Shown here one piece after another: positions 61,161-64,000 of a DNA stretch of 64,000 nucleotides. Numbering within the stretch: the first letter of the stretch is position 1; the number at the start of each line of letters is the position of its first letter. A model generated the notes under the pieces. That model had not been told where the DNA came from, did not search any database, and saw nothing but the letters and a program-made list of their open reading frames with translations. Origin of the DNA: Glandiceps talaboti. Its lineage: Eukaryota; Hemichordata; Enteropneusta; Spengelidae. The translations under genes were made by a program, and so were the position numbers. Location of the stretch: NCBI RefSeq assembly GCF_964340395.1, contig NC_135557.1, forward strand, positions 18,797,625 to 18,861,624. The letters are read 5' to 3'.

Positions 61161-63159
61161 GCGACCTATCGGTCAGAATAGCTCCGCTATTTTTTTTTTA
61201 AATTTTTTTTTTTACTTTGGTGACATGTAGAAGTGGTTCAGTTCTTCACTCTGCAGTTTTGTTTTAGCGATGTAATAAAGTGGTTACTGGTTTCATATGA
61301 TGTCTCACTATAAAACACATTTTACACAGAAGTTGGTAATGTATTGTACTTTTATACCATAGTCACCATTTTATAACAAAAATCTACTGTTATGAAAAAT
61401 TGCACAAAATCTCTGAAAAAAATGACTGGGAAATGCACACAAGAAAAAGAAAAAAGAAGAAGAAGATTTTGAGGTTGGCTATAAATAATTCCAGTGTCTT
61501 ACAGCTTTAACCCTGGAAAATGTTAATGATGAATGAAATAAACTAGGGATCTAAAATAATTTTGAGGCAATTTGAATTTCAATTTTCTAACAAATTTACC
61601 AAGTCAACAACATTCAACTTGTACTAGTTGTAGTAGATATATATAGGGAAGAAATGTATTAATCGCCATCTTAGTTTCCGTACGGCGACAATCCCAAGTA
61701 CCCGGAAGAGAGTCATTCTTAGCCATACGTAGTCCTGCTTACATGACGGTGCACGAGTCTGTATTACTGACTTGACTCTAAACACGGAGGAAGGAGGGAC
61801 AATTGTCAGAATCGAGTCCCGGATTACTCCGCATGCAAGCAGGACTAAGCCATACGTGACAGTGGTAACACTCGTTCATGTTCGATTACCTTTCATAAAG
61901 AAAACACAACGAAATGGTTGACGTGATCTTTTTTTAAATTTCTTTTCATCACAAAAACAAAATCTGTGTGATCAAAAGTGTTGTAAACTAAACCAGAAAG
62001 AATTATCGGACTGGCTAAACTTCCCGCTGAACTGGAGTAAGGTCCAAGCCTCGATAGTACGTGAGCAAATCGTCTCAAACTAGCGATACAACTTTCAAAA
62101 TATAACTTGACATGTCTTCATTTGTTAGAGTTATACAATTCAAGACGGGTTTTCACTCGAAAATAACAATTCTGTGAATAATGACATTCTGAACGCAGCG
62201 ATTTCTCGGACGATGTTAACACTGTAACGTATGGCTGGCAACGACTTGCTTCCGGGTTAGTCCCTCGTGCATCCGGGTACTTGAGATTGTCGCCGTACGG
62301 AACTACCACATCGGCAATTTTGACGCTGTAATTTTGCCACCAATATTGATCGTACAAAAACAAAACTCCATAAATGAACCACAAAATACTTTCCCTTTCA
62401 AAATGTGGTAATTTTAGAAAGAGTATTATCGTTTTTATTGACGACTGACTCTGTCAAAAATCGGCCTATACACTTCAGTTCAGGCATTCAAATTTGATCA
62501 TGATGAGGTGCATATACTGGAATGAACCATTCTGTAGGAGGGGTGGATGGAGAATTGGATTTGAAGTTTACAACCCTTTTTCGAACAAATATTTGTCATT
62601 TGGGCGCACAATGCGTAGAATTAAGACTATAGCACATATTACATTGCTTGTTTGACGTCAATATAAGTGTCTTTTGAAAAGTTGCACTTTACCTAAAGTC
62701 TCGCGGACTGATTTCCAATATGGCGTCGGTCATTATACTCACTAACATATTCATTTTTTTTTCAAATTTCAAAAAAAAAAATCATGAAAAATAGAAGAGA
62801 AGACGTGCTGACTTGAAATTAACAAATCTAAGTAAGCTACCCTCTGTGCATCAACACACCACATATCAAAGCAATCTGAATTGAAGTTTATGAGGAGTTG
62901 ATGAAAATGTCATTTTGGGAAAAAAAATCATAAAAAATTGAAAATGGCACAGATCAACTTGGCATGAACAAATCTGAATAGCCTCCCCCCCAGGGAACAT
63001 GCACACCAAATATCGAAGAATTCCGACTGTCACTTCCGGAGTAGATAGTGAAAATATAAAAGTTTGACGGACACCTATGATTCACTCTACTCTCTATACC
63101 TCAATACCCACCTATACCTAAAGCTACGCTTTCAGCTTTCGCTGACAGCGGAGCTAATA
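61161..63159 (-). mobile_element. AGCTCCGCT element, copy 2, inverted (about 2 kb)
   Basis: It runs from GCGACCTATCGGTCAGAATAGCTCCGCT to CTTTCGCTGACAGCGGAGCTAATAA, the exact reverse layout of copy 1 at 35455-37620. Shared internal blocks include the AAACACATTTTACACAGAA tract, CCAGTGTCTTACAGCTTTAA, TTTCCAATATGGCGTCG and GGGAACATGCACACCAAATATCGA. Its middle has been invaded by another element (61673-62304). Confidence 0.82.
61673..62304. mobile_element. Nested MITE with about 32-base terminal inverted repeats
   Basis: AGTTTCCGTACGGCGACAAT(CCCAAGTACCCGG) at 61673-61705 is mirrored by CCGGGTACTTGAGATTGTCG(CCGTACGGAACT) at 62273-62304 with few mismatches. A second, internal inverted pair, CATACGTAGTCCTGCTT (about 61725-61741) and AAGCAGGACTAAGCCATACG (about 61837-61856), lies in the left part. 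It is richer in G+C than its host, with no coding domain. A target duplication was not found by eye. Confidence 0.75.
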
Positions 63160-64000
63160 AAATATAACTGGTACACAAAACATAATTGCCAAGAGAAATA
63201 ACCTGATGACAACTTGTTGAAATGTATAAGAAACATAGTAACGGACTTCACATCATTGGATCTGAATTTGAATGTAAAAATAAATTTCAGTCGATTTTGA
63301 ATGCATGACATTTGCTGGCCAGTACCTGGAAAGTACGGTCAGATTTGTACTGACCGAATACAGTGTATGGTCATTTATCTGAACATTTTCTACATTACCT
63401 AGTAGAAATACAATTTTCATCCAATATAAATGACGATCACGCTCTGACACTGGTGTTGATAGCAACAATTTTTGTCTTTGACAGCGATACATTATGTTTC
63501 CAACTATCTTGTCATAAAGGTCATGTGTGAAACACAGGTGTTGCAAGAATTAAAGTTAGTTCTTGTAAAACAAATACTTCGTTAAAAGTATTAATAGTTT
63601 GTTCTTGGAAAACAAGTTTTCTTCAAAGGAAGAGCTTTGGTGTCATTTGTGGGCCACCGTAGGAAACCAACACTGATGTACGCTTTACATTCAATATAAT
63701 TTGGTACATTCATTTCAGATACCAACATGCATTAAATATTAAAATATGTCCTTGAAATATTATTGATGTAGCGTTTAGTTTTAATAAGTTATTTGCATAT
63801 TTTTGGGTAATTACATCTGTACAAATTCTAGCTACGGTGAGGCCTACACTACGTTCTACATGCTAATTATTCTTTATTTTATTTTTTAATTTTTTTCCAT
63901 GTGTGAGTGTCTAGTTGAGGTAGTTATATTTTCTGTTCTTTTCCATATGGTCTCTGTGTTGTTGCTTTCTTCTCATCCGATATACTACCATTACAGATTG

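Larger units (their letters stand above)
59127..64000 (-). other. Upstream intron of gene B, repeats only
   Basis: No further Ig exon was found up to the window edge. It contains a (GCGT)n(GT)n run (59204-59238), a LINE fragment (59.79-60.04 kb), a foldback structure (60.1-60.45 kb) and the second copy of the 2-kb AGCTCCGCT element with a nested insertion (61.16-63.16 kb). 60.5-61.1 and 63.2-64.0 kb hold nothing I recognise. Confidence 0.55.

Noticed and set aside
63253-63546. Minus-strand frame of 97 codons near the right edge, tested as an upstream gene B exon
   Set aside because: No Ig Cys-Trp-Cys pattern, no phase-1 splice borders, no signal peptide.

Overview
This is an A+T-rich, repeat-laden stretch of animal nuclear DNA. 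The exons have canonical GT-AG borders and encode extracellular immunoglobulin (Ig) and fibronectin III domains. Introns run to several kilobases, and there are long microsatellites, Penelope-like and LINE retroelement remains, and many MITE or foldback elements. I see no vertebrate-type SINE or L1 and no bacterial or plasmid feature. A marine invertebrate (non-vertebrate deuterostome or lophotrochozoan) fits best, but the species cannot be fixed from the sequence alone.

Two Ig-superfamily genes lie head-to-tail on the minus strand. Gene A starts with a signal-peptide exon (19848-19911) and leaves the window at base 1. In transcription order it has Ig1 V-set-like (15383-15728), Ig2 (10337-10612), Ig3 (4531-4842), Ig4 (3277-3605), Ig5 (2599-2928), Ig6 (1694-2023), Ig7 (835-1128) and the start of a fibronectin III domain (1-208). 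Every junction is phase 1 and each domain is one exon, an order resembling nephrin/SYG-2/Hibris-type adhesion receptors. Ig1 and Ig4 each carry a one-base frame disruption, so this copy is either slightly broken or the assembly has homopolymer/microsatellite errors.

Gene B enters from the right. It has two Ig exons (58833-59126, 58057-58302), a transmembrane exon (47475-47591) and, less certainly, a short cytoplasmic tail (33049-33085, 31074-31128) ending about 11 kb upstream of the gene A start. Its phase-1 architecture matches gene A, so the window probably samples a tandem cluster of single-pass Ig receptors.

Introns and the intergenic gap are filled with transposon debris. There is an RTE-like LINE (about 49.0-52.0 kb, +) and other LINE pieces (22.1-22.75 kb, -; 59.8-60.04 kb, +). 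Penelope-like reverse transcriptase remains lie at 8.95-9.83 kb (-), 24.4-24.75 kb (-) and 53.3-57.5 kb (+, with a GIY-YIG endonuclease remnant). Several non-autonomous families occur in more than one copy: one with tandem TTGCTATGGGCGTGGTC units; one with AGTCCCCGC ends and 151-bp internal repeats; and one of about 2 kb with AGCTCCGCT ends in two inverted copies. Large palindromes or foldbacks occur at 18.45-18.78, 20.6-24.4, 37.6-39.3, 39.3-40.3 and 60.1-60.45 kb.
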